Origin: Chlorokybus atmophyticus
Lineage: Eukaryota > Streptophyta > Chlorokybophyceae > Chlorokybales > Chlorokybaceae
Length of the DNA: 64,000 nt
Direction: 5' to 3'
NCBI GenBank assembly: GCA_009103225.1
Contig: RHPI01003116.1
Location: forward strand, 1-64,000
Shown here: piece after piece, positions 41,511 through 52,585 of the stretch
How the letters are laid out: each line of letters starts with the position of its first letter
Numbering within the stretch: the first letter of the stretch is position 1
Translations under genes and position numbers: made by a program
Notes under the pieces: model-generated
What the model was told of the DNA's origin: nothing
Databases searched by the model: none
Seen by the model: the letters and a program-made list of their open reading frames with translations, nothing else

Positions 41511-43569
41511 CCCCCCCCCCCCCCCCCCCCCCCCCCCTGCGCACCCAAAATGCACAAATGCAACATATGCACAGTGCTGCTCATTGAAGTGAACAGTGTT
41601 GCTGATCCGCAAGCACACATACCCACACATGCACAACTGCTTTATGCAGCAGTCTCGCATCCACAAGCACACATACTCTTACGCACAATAACGCGCGTGC
41701 ATACAGACAACGTCAGTCGCACCTTGCGCACACACGCATATGCACTCACTTTGTCAGTTGCACATGCGGAATGGCATGTACACACGCGTGCAGGCCTTGC
41801 AATACTACATCTATGACTGCCGCTTCTGCCCTTTATGGACAGTCGGGCTCTTGTAGGGCACACAAACCCGCACCGGTGGGGGGGCGGTCTCTCTCTCGCT
41901 CTGCTAGACTTCACGATCAGCTGCAACAACATCAACAGGTGCATATATACATGTGTGGTTTGCGTGCGCGTGTGTTCGTGTGTTACGCGAATGCCTATCA
42001 TTAATTAGCTTGCGTAGTGACAACCGAGGGCTGTGGGAAGGGCTATCCTGCCGATAGCCCTCTGCTGTGCTGTGATAATGCGCGACTGTCAGCTAGCCGC
42101 CAACAGTCCTTTTGAGCCCTCCGCCAAGGGCGGTCAAAAAGACTGTTGGCTGCTGACAGCCGAGGACTGTCAATTGGCCAACCATCCAACATTCCATAAA
42201 AAGTCAAACAACTGCCAGGTGCACCCACACACTTACTTGCTAACACCCATATGCAAGCTTTGCACACGTGTATGTGAGGGTCAACTTGACTGTTCAGTAG
42301 CCCATGTAGTTGGTCAAACACATGCCAGATCACGCGGACAGATACTCAATTGCGCGCGTGCAGGATGTGCATCTCTGCAGCACCGCTGCAAACAGTTTGT
42401 AGCAGCTCAAGTGGTATTTGTGGCTTGCTCGCCGGTCAGCTGTGGAGTTGGGCCACATTTCTCTCACCGCCAGCAAAGTGCAATGGTCTGCTCTCTATCT
42501 TTCATGCATAGTCGCAATGCACAGCTCTACAGATGCATGCATGCACATGCACACGAACAAGCATGCACAGTCGCACATCAATGCACGGCTCTGCAGGCGC
42601 ATGCGCGTGCGCACGCATGCATACACATGCATATACTCCTGCATTGTAACACTGACATGTGCGCAGATCCAGCAAGTTGAATGATGACACAAGCTTGGAG
42701 TTTAGAGGATGGGGTTGTAGTGTAGATAGCCTTAATAGGCATAGCGCGTTGTGTCTTCTATAGCTGGTTGTATACAATCAAATGCAGATGCATTTCCGAT
42801 CATGGTCTCGCATATGCAATGGTTGGTGCGGACCAGACCTAATCTGATCCGCATGCATATTTTCACATGCATGGACCAGCCTTGGTCCATGTCACAAGTA
42901 CAATTCGGACCATACATGGTCCACACATGTTGACTCACATGCATGCACCAACTTAATGCATGCATGGACCCAGGCTTGGTCCATGTTTGCATAAAATATT
43001 GGACCACACATGGTCCCGACAACTTCATGAAGTCATGCACCATGCCTGGTGTGTCCCAGCGGACATGGGTGTCATGTGCGTGCGTGTCGGTGGCGAAACG
43101 CGTTGGTTATGAAGGCTTTCATGGTCATGTTTCATGAGTTGGAGCTGAGTTACGGTCAGCACATCGAGGTGTAACTCAATTACGCTGGTAGGACTCACAT
43201 GTCACCGAAAATCGCTAGTTGTGACTGAGTTGGAAGTTGTAAGATGGTTATGGCAGCGAAAGTGGTTAAAACGGTTGTAAAGACATGGTAGGAGAATATG
43301 TAAGTGTCCGTGACTTGTGTTGCAGCTAGTTGAGCGCAAGTCCCTTGTTCTATTGGGAGCATACAGCTACTTGGAGAGGCTTCAAAACTTGGTTGTGTGC
43401 TTGCCTTGAGTGTGCACGTGCTTGGATATGCTTGTGCGAAGTGTATGAGCGTGTGTCACACGTTGGGAATGGACTTAGCCTCATCTCCCCGTGCATCACA
43501 TGCCAATTGCAAGTATAGAAGCCCGTGCTTGAGTCTAGGTTGGCTAAGACACGCGCTTGTTACTTGCGC

Positions 43570-43885
43570 TCAACTTCTCGCGCCGACAGTTGGAGGAGGG
43601 GTTGAGGCCGTGTTTGCAGTGACATTGAGCCCGTACAGATTTAGTTGTCTGCACATGGTGGAGCGCAAACCACTCTTGGTGTGCATTGCCTTATCACCGA
43701 GGGGGGGGAGCTGCGATGTATTACTAGGGCAGGAGTTCTTGTATCCAGTGGGAGAGTGGACAACTGGTTGGAGCAGGGCTTTTTCAGACCGGGATGGGAG
43801 CATGGTAATGGTGAGAAGGCGTTCTTCCCGTTGCAAGTGAAAGAGGTTGAGAAGGCTCGCGAGGGGGTGGACGGATGCAATGATG
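43570..43885 (+). pseudogene. Gypsy retropepsin-region fragment carried inside the TIR element
   Basis: Over two frames the text reads CDVLLGQEFLYPVGEW, then WLEQGFFRPGWEHGNGEKAFFPLQ. The protease-end segment of the methyltransferase Gypsy at 55.8 kb reads FDLLLGQDCNFPVGMG and TEQAWFRPHWDEDDGEEQGFLPL. The resemblance is clear, so a related Gypsy piece was captured or was already in the DNA. It is broken by a frameshift near 43765. Confidence 0.6.
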
Positions 43886-44298
43886 CGTGTGGGTAAAGGC
43901 GAGTGAGGGGGTCAGCTGGCATTCTCGGAATGTGAACACCAGCTGAAGGGGGTGTGATGCGCGCTTGTTGTGAGTGTCGTATCATGTGTGTGAGTATGTA
44001 CACTAGTGGGGCATCTTGAGGAGGATTCCAAGCTAGCATACATGCATGGAGGAACCTATAACATGTGAAGATGAAGAAGGTGCAGCATCATGAGGCTATG
44101 ACGAGCTGGTGGACGACGTCATTAAGCAACAACGGGATATGGCATGACATGGGCTTCTTTGCCGTGATATTTGGACCATGCATGGTCCATCTGTCCATGA
44201 AAGCTGGACCATGCATGGTCCTGCTATTTCGCTTGGCAAGGGGAAATCCTGATCCTGCGTCACTGACCATTTATGGTCCTTGAACGTCAAGTGGTGTG

Positions 44299-44890
44299 AC
44301 TGCTGCTAAGAACACTGCTGACATGCATTCATGTTTAAAGCATGCTAAGCTGTGCATGAGGGCTGCATAAGTCAGGGCTAAGATGTATGCTGATAAGCAT
44401 CGAAAGCCTGGTAAGGGTCTTAGGGTTGGGGACTACGTGCTTTCGAGTTCAAAGAATGTGATGCTTAAGACAGCAGCCCCTCGCAAGTTGTTGCCGAGAT
44501 GGTTGGACCATGCGAGGTAACCACAGCTATTGGCAACAGAGCCGTTTGCATGAAACTGCCTGCATTCATCAGAATATTTGATGTGTTCCATGTGTTACTG
44601 CTAAGATACAGAGGTGATGGTGCAGTGAATCCTCCTCCTCCAATTGAGGTTGAAGGTGAAAAAGAGTATGAGGTTGAGGCCATGCTTGGCAAGCGGTTCA
44701 GAAAGTACAAAAACACCTATTGAACAGAGTACTTGATCAAGTGCCACTTAGTATATGTAACCATAACCATGCGGCATGGTTATGGTGGGTAGCTTAACCT
44801 CTGGGAGCCCAAAGCTAACATGTCCAACTGTGGACATGATAGCAGGGTTTGAACTTAAATTCCCAGGGGCCGCTTAAAGGAGCAACACGC
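44299..44890 (+). pseudogene. Gypsy integrase C-terminus with chromodomain (copy 1, 3' part)
   Basis: Continues the integrase from 39734: HSCLKHAKLCMRAA, then KMYADKHRKPGKGLRVGDYVL and RKLLPRWLD. FHVLLLRYRGDG follows, then a chromodomain EYEVEAMLGKRFRKYKNTY with a stop, TEYLIKCHL, and later LWEPKANM. A chromodomain at this position is typical of chromoviruses (Gypsy), where it directs integration to marked chromatin. Several stops make it non-functional. Confidence 0.8.
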
Positions 44891-45033
44891 AGTGCTCTGC
44901 TCAATACTGTCATACACGTGCACATGTTGACGATGAACTCTTCTGTGACTTCCATCAACACGAGCTCAGTGTACAATGGTTGGTTGCTCCCATGATGTGT
45001 GAATTCTCACACGTGGAGCATAGAGGCTACAGT

Positions 45034-45098
45034 AGGATTGGCCATCCCGGTTTAGCAGGCGCTGTCACAGCGCCTGCTAAACCGGGATGGCCAATCCT
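45034..45098. repeat. Perfect 31-bp inverted repeat with 3-base loop
   Basis: Arms 45034-45064 and 45068-45098 are exact reverse complements (starting aggattggcc) around the loop tca. It lies between the chromodomain end and the polypurine stretch (about 45149-45162) of the Gypsy copy. No mismatch was seen over 31 pairs, in an element otherwise full of mutations. Confidence 0.93.
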
Positions 45099-45684
45099 GC
45101 GCACGGTGCGGGTCATGACCCAACCTATTGCAACGGGATGTTGCAAATCAAATGGGGAGGAATGTCACACCTAACATGCAAGGCATGATTACTCTCAGGC
45201 TGCTATGTTGACAGCATGAACGTGTGGGAGTTCAACTGCTTGGGTAGGTGCAGTACCCAAATGGTCCGCTCATACAGTAAATCCTTGAGCTCATGAGCCT
45301 TATGCATGGTAACTTGTACAATGCATTGATAAGCAGCTTGCACAGAGCTGGTCAATGTGCATATGCATGCATAAGCATGCATGCCATCAGTTAGTCAGGG
45401 TTGGCTTTCAAAGGTCCTGTGTGGCCCGTTTTGCCAAGAGACTCTTATTTGTCAGCACAGGATGGGCAAAAAGGCTTTTCAGCTCACATGTGGCCAAGTT
45501 GGAAGGCAACAAGGAGCAGTATTAACGTCTAGACTAGCATGGTGTTGGGGGTTTAGTTGGACTCAACCTTGTGCTTACTTGTTGTGTGTATGGGGTGCTT
45601 GGCTAGCCTATTCAAGGGGCCTTCCTTATACTCCCGTGTGGGGCGTTTCCGAGCGGTTTAACTAGAGTTATTGTGCTGTAATTC

Positions 45685-45840
45685 GGGGTTAACGCCTCGT
45701 ACTAAAGAAGAGGCGCCTACCTAGGGATATAGGGGTGGTTTTACCTGGTAGTTGGCGTTTGCATTACAAGAGAGGCGCCTAGCTACAGTTTTGGGTTGTA
45801 TTTTGTAGTTGGTGCCTGTGTTAAAGAAGAGGCGCCTCCC
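45685..45840. repeat. Imperfect tandem repeats carrying GAGGCGCCT
   Basis: Three successive units of about 60-70 bp each end in gaggcgcct (near 45710, 45772, 45829) and start with gttaacgcc/gttggcg/gttggtgcc. Each unit can fold, since ggcg... pairs with ...cgcc. It lies in the presumed LTR/leader region. Confidence 0.7.
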
Positions 45841-45964
45841 ACTTCCTGCTACCAATGGTGGTGTTGTTGGTGGTTTTCTTCGATTGCCCGTTCAACCCCT
45901 GCCTAGCTGGTTCTGCCCTTGTGCATTGCTTAGTGTGCATCAATGTGCACGCCGTAGCTTTACA

Positions 45965-46268
<304 letters not shown>

Positions 46269-46619
46269 CATGGCCTGTGTGCATATAGCCTTGCACTCTG
46301 TGCATGTGTGGCTGAATCCTCCAGGGCATACTGAATGCTCACGCGAGAGTGTGCATGCCACTTGCAGGCTGTGCTAGTACTGCCTAGTGTTCTGGGTGAA
46401 ACCGGTTATGGTGCTGGCATAAGCGACGGCGCTGCGGTGTGCATTAATGCATAGACTGGCACTGAGTGGTTGACATCACACTGAGGTGGTGGTTGTAACA
46501 GTAGAATCAACGCTTGCTTGTATAGTGGGCCTTCTGTTTTTGTGTGCACTCTGAATGATAGTGTACTTATTGCTGTTTCTTGCTAAGCAGACATGAAAGG
46601 CAATGCTGGGTTGACTTTT

Positions 46620-47563
46620 AGGGCAAGCATATGACCTTGCCAAGTTGTGTGGTGACATGGAGGTGATGAAGCAACGCCATGCAGAGAAGCTGTTCAAGAT
46701 GGCAGCTGTGCTTGCCAACAAATCCAAATGTTGCCCCGCCTTTAGTTTTTCATAGGCAACTCAAATGGGAAGGGTAAGGACATTGGCACGCTGTTGCATT
46801 ACTGATTGTCCGACGGTAAACGTGCATTGAAAGCCAGTGGCATGCTGCCAACTGACAAGGCAAGAGCGGTGGCCCTAATGGCATCGGTTTCGAGAGGGAA
46901 TGCTGCACGCTTGTGAGAAGGGGCTGAACCTCGTCTCAATTCGAAGGGCATGGACACGGAGACATTGAATGTCTTCCAAGGTGCCCTTCTTCAAGCATTT
47001 CGAGGTATCAATCCTTCCCTCGAGGCACGTAACAAGTTGGCAACATGATGCATGCGCTCCAACCAGATGGTTGAAGAGTTTCATTTGTACTTCATGGCGT
47101 TGGTTGCTAAGATTTGCACGGACAAGGCTGATAAAATGGATAAGTTCAAGCGTTAGCTGCCCGCACATGTGCAAGAGCAATTGATCTTTAAGCCGATGTA
47201 CATGGGCTTGCATCATATACAGATCAGGACTTTGACTCCATGGTCAAGACGGCTATTAAGTATGACAATCAGCAACGCATAATTGCTCAGACCAACAAGC
47301 TGTCTGTGAGTAAACGCCCTACCACTTGTGCCAAAGCTGGGAAGCGCTCCTTTACGCATGTGGCCAAAGGCACGTACAAGGGTAAAGGCAAGAAGCCTTA
47401 TGAGGTCAATGGCAACGGCAAAAGGCCTCGCACTGCTGCTAAGGTCGTGAATATCCCCATTGATGTCAAGAGGTTCAAGCTAGGGAAGTGCCTCATGTGT
47501 GCACAGAACGAGCACCGAATGGTGGCGTGTCCAGACTCAGCAAAGACAAGCGACACCGCATAA
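46620..47563 (+). pseudogene. Gypsy Gag (copy 2) with zinc knuckle
   Basis: FQGALLQAFRGINPSLEARNKLAT, stop, CMRSNQMVEEFHLYFMALVAKI matches the retrotransposon Gag capsid pattern (F..AF...AR.KL..L.Q...V.EF...F). After a TAG at about 47155, a basic region (KGTYKGKGKKPYEVNGNGKR) and the knuckle CLMCAQNEHRMVACP (C-x2-C-x4-H-x4-C) follow in an open frame at 47240-47563. At least two stops break it. Confidence 0.75.
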
Positions 47564-47829
47564 GGGTGCAGGGTAGAGAGCTGTGAAGACTTGGCCGTGA
47601 CACCTACAGCTAGTGCTGCTACTTCCGGTATTGTGCTTGCTTCTGTACATAAGTTTGATAACAAGACACTTGTCATGTTTGGTCATGGAAGTATGTTGCT
47701 TACCTGCCATACTGCAGTGCATAATGATAATATGGGTGTGCCTGTTGACAGTGATTTCTTGTTACATGATTGTTTTGGAAAACAATCAGCTGGTAAGCTG
47801 TCTCAAGCACTATATAAGGTGCAAGAGTG

Positions 47830-48960
47830 AAAGTGAGTACTTGGATGACATTTTTGTGATCGGTAAGGACGAGGCTTTGCATGTCTCACATGTGCGCGAG
47901 GTGTTGCAAACATCACGAGAGCTCAAATTCTACATGGTTATGGAAAAGTGTGAGTTTGGGAAGGCCGAGTTGAATCCTGGGTCACATGCTCAGCAAGGAT
48001 GGCATTCGTGTCGATCTTTTAAAGGTAAGTGCAATCAAGAACTGGCCAGAGCCTGTGAATGTACATGAGTTACGTACTTTGGCTGTGCAACTACTTTCAT
48101 AAGTTCATTTTAGGGTACTCTGGTAGAGTGGCCCCTCTCACCGATCTGACCAAGGAAAGAATGAGGTGGGAGTGGACACAAAGGTAGCATGAGGCCTTAA
48201 AGTCAGTACAAAGAGGTTTGATGCAAGCTTGTACTTAAGTTGCCCAGCTTCAGCCAGCCCCTTGGGAAGTTGTGTGTATTGCATCTGTAACTGGCACAGG
48301 TGCCGTGTTGATACAGGACGGTCACCCTCTTGCATACTTGAGCCTGAAGTTTTCTCCAGATGAGAAGAACTATACTAAGGAGAGGGGGTGCTACCTTCTC
48401 TCTTTTATCCCCTACCCCAACACCGCCATTAGCCACGCCGACCACACCGCCAGGGGCAGCTGCCGGAGTAGAAGCTCCCTTGGCTATGGCGGCCGCTGCG
48501 TTAGCAATGCCGCTATACATCTGATATCGACATGAGGCTCATGTCTCATATGGATATCAATTATAGAGAAGTAACACTATATTAGGGCCTTAACATCAAG
48601 TCAACAGCCTCAATACGGCCTTTATTGCCTGTATATACCCGTTGGGACCCTGATTTAAGCCTAAATAAGGGCGGGGACCCTCTATAGGTAGCACTCCGTT
48701 ACATATACGACCACAAAGCAAGAGCTCTTAAAAGTAGTGCATGCGCGCAGGAAGTGGCGCTGTTACTTAAAGGGGGTGGAAGGCGGCTTCACGGTGATAA
48801 CCAACTATAACCCACTCACTTTCTTATAAACCCAACCAACTTTGTCACGAAGACAAGCAGGGTGGGCAGAGTGTTTGTCTCGCTTTAACTTTACCTGGGT
48901 TTATAGGCTTGGAAGAGTGAACATGGTTGATCCCTTCAGCCGCTCGCCACTGTTGCTGGC
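47830..48960 (+). pseudogene. Gypsy RT (3' half) and RNase H (copy 2), split by a MITE
   Basis: Begins abruptly at the RT active site YLDDIFVIGKDEALHVSHV, so protease and the first half of RT are deleted. It continues through frameshifts with KCEFGKAELN, DGIRVDLLKVSAIKNWPEPVNVHELRTFFG and YSGRVAPLTDLTKE. RNase H starts as GTGAVLIQDGHPLAYLSLKFSPDEKNYT and is cut at ~48376 by a small TIR element. After it come ELLKVVHARRKWRCYL, FTVITNYNPLTFL and RVNMVDPFSRSP. Unlike the methyltransferase Gypsy, the YLDD Asp pair is kept here. Confidence 0.8.
48376..48708. mobile_element. MITE inserted in Gypsy RNase H
   Basis: About 330 bp separate two RNase H pieces that are adjacent in the family. Near its ends, GTGCTACCT (48388-48396) and AGGTAGCAC (48686-48694) form inverted repeats. 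The flanks (tatacta before, tatacgac after) look like a diverged 8-9-bp duplication, which would suit a Mutator- or hAT-type MITE. No coding content. Confidence 0.6.
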
Positions 48961-49079
48961 AGCAATAATGCGGGCGCGTGGGGTGTCTGCTGTAAACCCC
49001 AAATAAGAGAGCAAACCCAACAATTGGAGCAACGACTAGGTCTCAAGTATGGAGACAGTTTCAGTTACAGCTACCTGAC

Positions 49080-50085
49080 ACATTTGTACGTGACTTGTCG
49101 CAGACTGATGCTCAACTCAGCGGGGAGGTGTTGGTCAGCCAAGAAGGCGTTATTACTGAGAGGCCAAACACTAATGAGGAGGACCTTATTAACCAATGGA
49201 CGGGCACAAGTGTGGAAGTTGATGCACTTGATATGCTAGAGCGATGGTCTCAAGCATACTCAACAGATCCCTGGTTCCTCAGCTTGCTCAGATAAGCAGA
49301 TGCGGACTCAGTGTGCCGCAATGGTTGTTGGTACTACAAAGGGAGACTGATTGTGCCTGACATGCTGAACCTATAAAACTGCATGTATGAAGCACACAAT
49401 GCTGCGTACAGCGAGCACATGGGCATGGAGAAGACCATCAACTCGCTGGAGTGCTTGTACTGGTGGCCCATCGTGGCAGCTGATGCAGCAAGGTATTTGC
49501 ATACCTGTGACATGTGTCAGCGCAACAAGGCGTCGCGCAAAAAGCTGTGTAGGTCTGTTGAAGCCACTTTTGATACCGAAGTATCAGTGGCAAAGTGTCA
49601 GTATGGATTCGATTAATAACTTGCCGGCCTGGGTAACAAGGAAAAGACACAGCGTTGTTATTGTTTTTATTGACCGCTTGACCAAGACGATGAGGTTAGA
49701 ACCTAGCCGCACCGATATTGATGCACGTGAGTTTGCATCATGTTCTGTCAATGCAGTGTTCAAGTCTCACGGGGTGTCACAAGAGTTGGTGTCAGATAAA
49801 GACTCAAAGTTTGTTAGCAAGTTTTGGCAAGCTGTGTGTGACTACATGGGCACCAAAAAGAGCCTAAATACAGCATACCATCCTCAATCTGATGGACAGT
49901 CATAAAGAGAGGGTGAACCATGTATTGGAAGACGTGCTGCGCAACTACACTTTGCTAAGGTATGACACCTGGGATGAGTATTTGCCTTTAGCAGAGCTTG
50001 CATTCAACAATGCCTAACATGAGTCCACACAGAGCACGCTGTTCTTCCTAAACTATGGGCGGCAGCTGTTAACCCCCATGGCTTT
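49080..50085 (+). pseudogene. Gypsy integrase (copy 2)
   Basis: DLSQTDAQLSGEVLVSQEG leads into DADSVCRNGCWYYKGRLIVPDML. The zinc-binding domain follows: HNAAYSEHMGMEKTINSLECLYWWP and YLHTCDMCQRNKAS. The catalytic core shows IVFIDRLTKTMRLEPS, ELVSDKDSKFVSKFWQ (catalytic Asp) and TAYHPQSDGQS. A stop and frameshifts come before LPLAELAFNNA and FFLNYGRQLLTPMAF. At 50086 it ends against a 239-bp repeat that belongs to a different element. No chromodomain remains. Confidence 0.8.
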
Positions 50086-50324
50086 TGTCGTGCCTGCCAT
50101 GGTCGAGGGCAACCTTGTCTCGGACAGGCTGCGGAGGAGTGCTAGTGCTGCACGCATGCTAGTGCCGTGCACTGCATTGGAGTCATGCAAGCAAAAGACA
50201 ACCCCCCAATCGTGGGCATAAGCTTGAAGATGAGCCTACGCGGTGTTTAGTGCGGTGGACGAGCCGATGCCGCTCGCCACCTTTGTGTACAGACTGTGTC
50301 GTAGTGCACACAGTCAACAAGCCA
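50086..50324. repeat. 239-bp direct repeat, copy A
   Basis: Starts TGTCGTGCCTGCC and ends AGTCAACAAGCCA. It is the same length as, and nearly identical to, 50977-51215. The left side abuts the broken Gypsy integrase; the right side continues ctacgataggtagtgctgt, a string that also occurs at 60899-60916. Confidence 0.85.
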
Positions 50325-51215
50325 CTACGATAGGTAGTGCTGTAGACACAGTTCTTTGCATGAGCGGATAGAATGATACACTGTTAAGTGAGGTGAATGA
50401 GTGTGCAACACGTGGATACAACACCCTGACTACTGAAACAACACACCATCGACAAGCTCACAGCAATGACAGGCACAGCGCACAAGAGCATGCACCGTGT
50501 CTCACGCAGTAAGGGAATTCTTGGCAACTGGGGCAGCGTGCTTCCAGTTCAAGTCGCTTCACAAGCTCTTTAGAAACAGAGTCTTTACTTCTTAGTACTC
50601 CTAGTACTCACAGTACTCACTTACAGTGTCACCAGCCAGTCTGGTGACGTGACTTCCTACTTATACATGTCAAATCATGACTGTGCAGTGCCACGCGGGC
50701 ACTAGGCCAACGGTCACATCGAGGCCTCATGCTATTTCGGAAATCTCCTAAGACTCGATATAGCACATGCGTGATTAACAGACTTGCAACTGATCAGCTA
50801 TGCGCGGTCCCTACAGACAGGTCTATAAAGTAGCCCTAGCTACATGCTACATGAGTGGTAAAGTAGCTAGCAGTAGGCTGGGGCTCGCGCGGTCTTCATG
50901 CTGGTAGTCCGGGCGTGGGGCTGGGTGTAGGCATGCTTGAGAAGAACTGGCATGCGAGGGTAGATGGCATGACAGCTGTCGTGCCTGCCATGGTCGAGGG
51001 CAACCTTGTCTTGGACAGGTTGCGGAGGAGTGCTAGTGCTGCACGCATGCTGGTGCCGTGCACTGCATTGGAGTCATGCAAGCAAAAGACAACCCCCCAA
51101 TCGTGGGCATAGGTTTGAAGATGAGCCTACGCGGTGTTTGGTGCGGTGGACGAGCCGATGCCGCTCGCCACCTTTGTGTACAAACTGTGTCGTAGTGCAC
51201 ACAGTCAACAAGCCA
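50325..51215 (-). repeat. Candidate 3' LTR of the methyltransferase Gypsy (~890 bp)
   Basis: On the minus strand a polypurine run (CTCAGGGGGGG, 51216-51226) is followed by TGGCTTGTTGACTG, the usual junction between coding region and 3' LTR. Its first 239 bp are copy B (50977-51215) of the direct repeat. A TATA-like TATAAGTAGG lies at about 50651-50662 on the minus strand. The end is placed at 50325 because the string there, ctacgataggtagtgctgt, recurs at 60899-60916 beside the 5' leader. The LTR does not end in CA and copy A beyond it is unexplained, so the borders are uncertain. Confidence 0.4.
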
Positions 51216-51261
51216 CCCCCCCTGAGATTCTGGGGTAGCCCTCTGCTCCAGAACTCAGTTC

Positions 51262-52585
51262 CTACCGACTGTGTGGGGGACCGTTGATGCGGCAGTCATC
51301 GCACCAGTACTCCCACAAGGGTACTGCGTCCAGTGGAGGGTCAAGGCAGTAGCAGTGCATGCCTTGATTACAGCCGTCGCATAACATCATCAATGGGTCG
51401 TCGTCAGCGCTGCCACACTTCTCGCATCGGGTGCTGCGCAGCGGACGCGGATGCTGGATCTTGGTGAAGCCAGCAATGTAGGGGAGATGACAGGTTGTCC
51501 CAACAGGTCCAGTACCCCTGTGGGGTGCACCTTCAATACCTTGTAGACAGCACGCCCGACGGAGGTATCGAGGGTGTCGCGTGTAGACGCCATACGGTAG
51601 ACGAAGTCTCCTGACTCGAAGCGGCGCTCCCGCTCCTTGTAGAAACCACTGCGCACACGCTCGTAACGCAGCGTGTCGCGGTGCTGCGCGATGCGCAGGT
51701 TGTTGAAGGCCATGGGGACTGTGTGTTCGAACAGCGCACTGCGCACTGTCAGACCGAACAGTAGATAGTATGGGCTGTACTCTCGCAGGGCTGCCTGCTT
51801 GGACAGCCGGTAGCCCATTGCTACCCATGAGAGGTGATCATCCCAGGTATTCTTCTCGTAGGCAAGGACGTACTTGCGCAGTGCCTTCTTGATGGTCTGC
51901 ACGGTACGCTCGGCGAGGCCGTCGGCCTGTGGGTGGTCGCGTGAGGTGCGACGGTGGTCGATGAAGCATCTGTCGATAAGCTTGTCGAAGGCTCCTCTGA
52001 ACTCCGTACCCTGGTCGGTGATGACTTCAGCGCAGCTGCCGAAGCGTCCGAGTACATGGGAGAGGAAAGCCTGGGCTACTCCCTCACTGCTCTTGTCGGG
52101 CAGGGGCACCAGCTCCACCCACTTGGAGAAGTGCTCGATCATGACGAGGATGTAGCGGTTGCCTCGCGCTGAGGGCGCTAGGTCTCCGAGGATGTCCAGT
52201 CCCCAGCGGTAGAACAACCCGGAAATGGGAAGGGGATGCAAGGTGGCATTGCGCGTGTTGAGGCTGGCGCGAACCATGTCACACTGCTGACAGTTGCTGA
52301 CGAACTCCCGCACCTGTCTGTGCACCCCATACCACCAGTACTGGGTCCTGACCAGGCTGACCGTGCGCTTGACGCCGAAGTGCCCGAGCTCGGTGTGAAG
52401 GGAGGAGATGATGCCTTCACGTGCAGCTGGTGTGGGGACCTCCTGATCTTTTGTATCCGTCGATACAGCCTGTCGTTGGCCCAGCGGTAACGCTGAGTGC
52501 GTTGCCGAACGCGGTCCTTCTCGCGTGCGCTCATGCCTGCTGGAAGTTGTCCAGTCTGAAGCAGTGCGAGGGATGGCTCGTCCAG
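51262..52585 (-). pseudogene. Integrase with C-terminal PHD finger (3' end of Gypsy pol)
   Basis: After a stop at ~52583, REKDRVRQRTQRYRWANDRLYRR leads, with a frameshift near 52430, into the zinc domain (HTELGHFGVKRT, YWWYGVHRQVREFVSNCQQCD). The catalytic core carries LDILGDLAP (Asp), VITDQGTEFRG (Asp) and HPQADGLAERTVQTIKKAL (Glu), all three acidic residues present. A GDFVYRMAS barrel-like tail reaches YKVLKVHPTGVLDLLGQ. After one more one-base shift the last ~60 residues read CEKCGSADDDPLMMLC, DGCNQGMHCYCLDPPLD and WCDDC, a complete Cys4-His-Cys3 PHD finger. PHD fingers read histone H3 tails, so this could replace the chromodomain of other Gypsy elements in choosing integration sites. Confidence 0.82.

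Larger units (their letters stand above)
39735..44298. mobile_element. 4.56-kb TIR element (CACTA-like) inserted in the Gypsy integrase
   Basis: The left end CACACGACTTGACGTTCAAG and the right end, read reversed, CACACCACTTGACGTTCAAG are inverted repeats continuing through GGACCAT. Subterminal DNA at both sides is packed with the palindrome GGACCATGCATGGTCC and half-sites (39758-39860, 42830-43015, 44170-44280), as expected for transposase-binding arrays. The Gypsy integrase reads on across it (KVQALKRVTQ before, TAAKNTADMHS after), which shows it is an insertion. The 3-bp flanks are ACC and ACT, an imperfect duplication. No transposase is visible, although a gap hides 368 bp. It carries a Gypsy protease fragment and two more inverted repeats (40620-40673, ~42085-42175). 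CACTA membership is inferred from the CAC terminus only. Confidence 0.65.

Noticed and set aside
45685-45840. CRISPR-like array at the GAGGCGCCT repeats
   Set aside because: Units are imperfect, spacing is uneven, and the setting is a eukaryotic LTR region. No CRISPR signal was seen anywhere in the window.
50092-50260. Integrase C-terminus reading through copy A (VPAMVEGNL...)
   Set aside because: The same text occurs in copy B away from any integrase, and copy A starts exactly at a TG repeat border, so the reading is a chance open frame in the repeat.
50086-51215. Independent TRIM element with 239-bp LTRs
   Set aside because: No 5-bp duplication (GCTTT versus CCCCC) and no polypurine tract on the inner side of either repeat. 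The LTR reading fits the polypurine run better, though not fully.
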